A model generated the notes under the pieces. That model worked only from the letters and a program-made list of their open reading frames with translations. It made no database searches and was not told where the DNA came from. From NCBI GenBank assembly GCA_029783825.1, contig JAREIK010002641.1:229583-293582 (forward strand): a DNA stretch of 64,000 bases. The letters run 5' to 3'. Positions 63,160 to 64,000 of this stretch are shown piece after piece. Positions within the stretch are counted from its first letter, which is position 1. Each line of letters starts with the position of its first letter. A program made the position numbers and the translations under genes. The stretch is from Sapria himalayana. Lineage: Eukaryota; Streptophyta; Magnoliopsida; Malpighiales; Rafflesiaceae.

Positions 63160-64000
63160 TAGTACAATTAGTACCAATCATTGCAGAACCAAGAGCAAGA
63201 AAACTTATTTACTCATACGTTCGTTTTGTACCATGTTACAATTACATATCAACACAATTACTATGATATTAAGAACAACTTCTATCTGTGTGGTTGGCAT
63301 GGACTAGAAAATCTTAATTTCACAACTTTATGGAAAATCTAAAATCCATGTCTTTTATTACCTACATCAATAAATAATGCACGATGATGACCAAACCAGC
63401 CCGAGTAATTATATATTCAAAGGTGTGTCTATGTATAATTGAGTGTGTATGTATGACAATATATACATGTCTACAAATAAATATATGCACCCAATTATGC
63501 ATATACTCGATATATACGTACATATTTACTACAGTTTAAAAGTATGTATTACCGAGTACATATGTACTTATATACTCAGTATAAACGTAGATATATAATT
63601 AGTATATACGTACATTTATACCAAGTATATATCTACATATATACAGTAGTATTATATGTACGTATATATAATCACATAGCCTTAGATGACACACACACTT
63701 GTACTTTCATGCAATTACATACCATCAAAGACAACAGAAAAAAATAATATAAGACTTAATCAACACAGATATAGGTCTCTCAGAATTGGTCAGCATTTCT
63801 AGTTCTTATTCCTCTCGTACTCCATGCAGATAAAGAACATTGTTATACCTGCACATAGAGCATAACATACTACATTTACAAACCAATAACCGATAACAAG
63901 CAATCGCTGATTTGAACTGCGACGACGCATATCTGCACAAAATAAGTGTGTCAAGAATAAACCTGGGTTTGCTTGGAATTAATTTTTTTTGGTTCATCTA
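63160..64000. other. CACTA internal sequence to the window edge
   Basis: AT-rich, with short ATATACTCAGTATA minisatellite units at 63470-63670. Around 63930-63965 the minus strand matches 48995-49040 of the sister copy. No gene is recognised. Confidence 0.5.

Larger units (their letters stand above)
61689..64000 (-). mobile_element. CACTA relative, minus strand, 3' part only
   Basis: Starts CACAACAATAAAAATTCC, a two-substitution version of the CACTACAAGAAAAATTCC family end, and continues collinear with the reverse complement of the element ending at 42565: AGCTAGGGACAATTCCCTAG, TAGCAATGGATTAACGACAG and later sequence to at least 62600. The minisatellite and trinucleotide tracts follow in the expected order. 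The element continues beyond the window, so its 5' end and any transposase are not visible. It lies in the opposite orientation to the two other copies. Confidence 0.85.

Overview
This window is nuclear DNA of a flowering plant, from a gene-free, repeat-dominated region. The evidence for a plant is the mobile-element content: a CACTA (En/Spm) element whose Tnp2 transposase carries the plant-specific transposase-associated, DUF4218 and DUF4216 regions; an L1-type LINE with DUF4283 plus CCHC in ORF1 and an RNase H at the end of ORF2; and hAT, Mutator-like and Ty3/gypsy fragments. I cannot name the species. No intact host gene, rRNA, tRNA or CRISPR array was recognised.

The matrix is one huge, degenerate TATC (GATA) tetranucleotide array. 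It fills about 30 kb of the 64 kb in six blocks (1-6850, 8526-12475, 14066-19007, 25025-27932, 42566-43367, 50790-61688), all with the TATC sense on the + strand. The many long + strand reading frames of Ser/Ile/Tyr/Leu repeats are a by-product: a 4-base repeat read in threes has no stop on this strand in any frame, while the GATA strand has TAG in every frame. The array is not a simple microsatellite. It carries recurring non-TATC words in a fixed order (ATATGGTCTAT, then CTCTTTATCTATCTACTTG, then AATGTGACTAT) and has internal segmental duplications, so it looks like a decayed higher-order satellite.

The array is interrupted by insertions. (a) 6851-8525: hAT fragment, minus strand, with a broken dimerisation domain and one recognisable terminus. 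(b) 12476-14065: unrecognised AT-rich DNA. (c) 19008-25024: a structurally full-length LINE, minus strand, with a 16-bp target-site duplication and poly(A) tail; its ORFs are broken by stops and frameshifts. (d) 27933-42565: a composite CACTA element with TTT target duplication, subterminal repeats at both ends, a second internal CACTA 5' end at 33331, Mutator-like and possible hAT remnants, and a Tnp2 pseudogene. (e) 43368-50789: a relative of (d) with a damaged 3' end, no recognisable 5' end and a nested gypsy integrase fragment. (f) 61689-64000: the 3' part of a third relative in the opposite orientation, running off the window.

Nothing here is likely to encode a working protein. The main interest is the size and hidden order of the TATC array, the placement of transposon insertions on its conserved words, the shared palindromic and trinucleotide internal repeats of the CACTA family, and the pattern of stop codons in the transposases, which suggests decay by cytosine deamination. 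All coordinates of diverged features are by eye.
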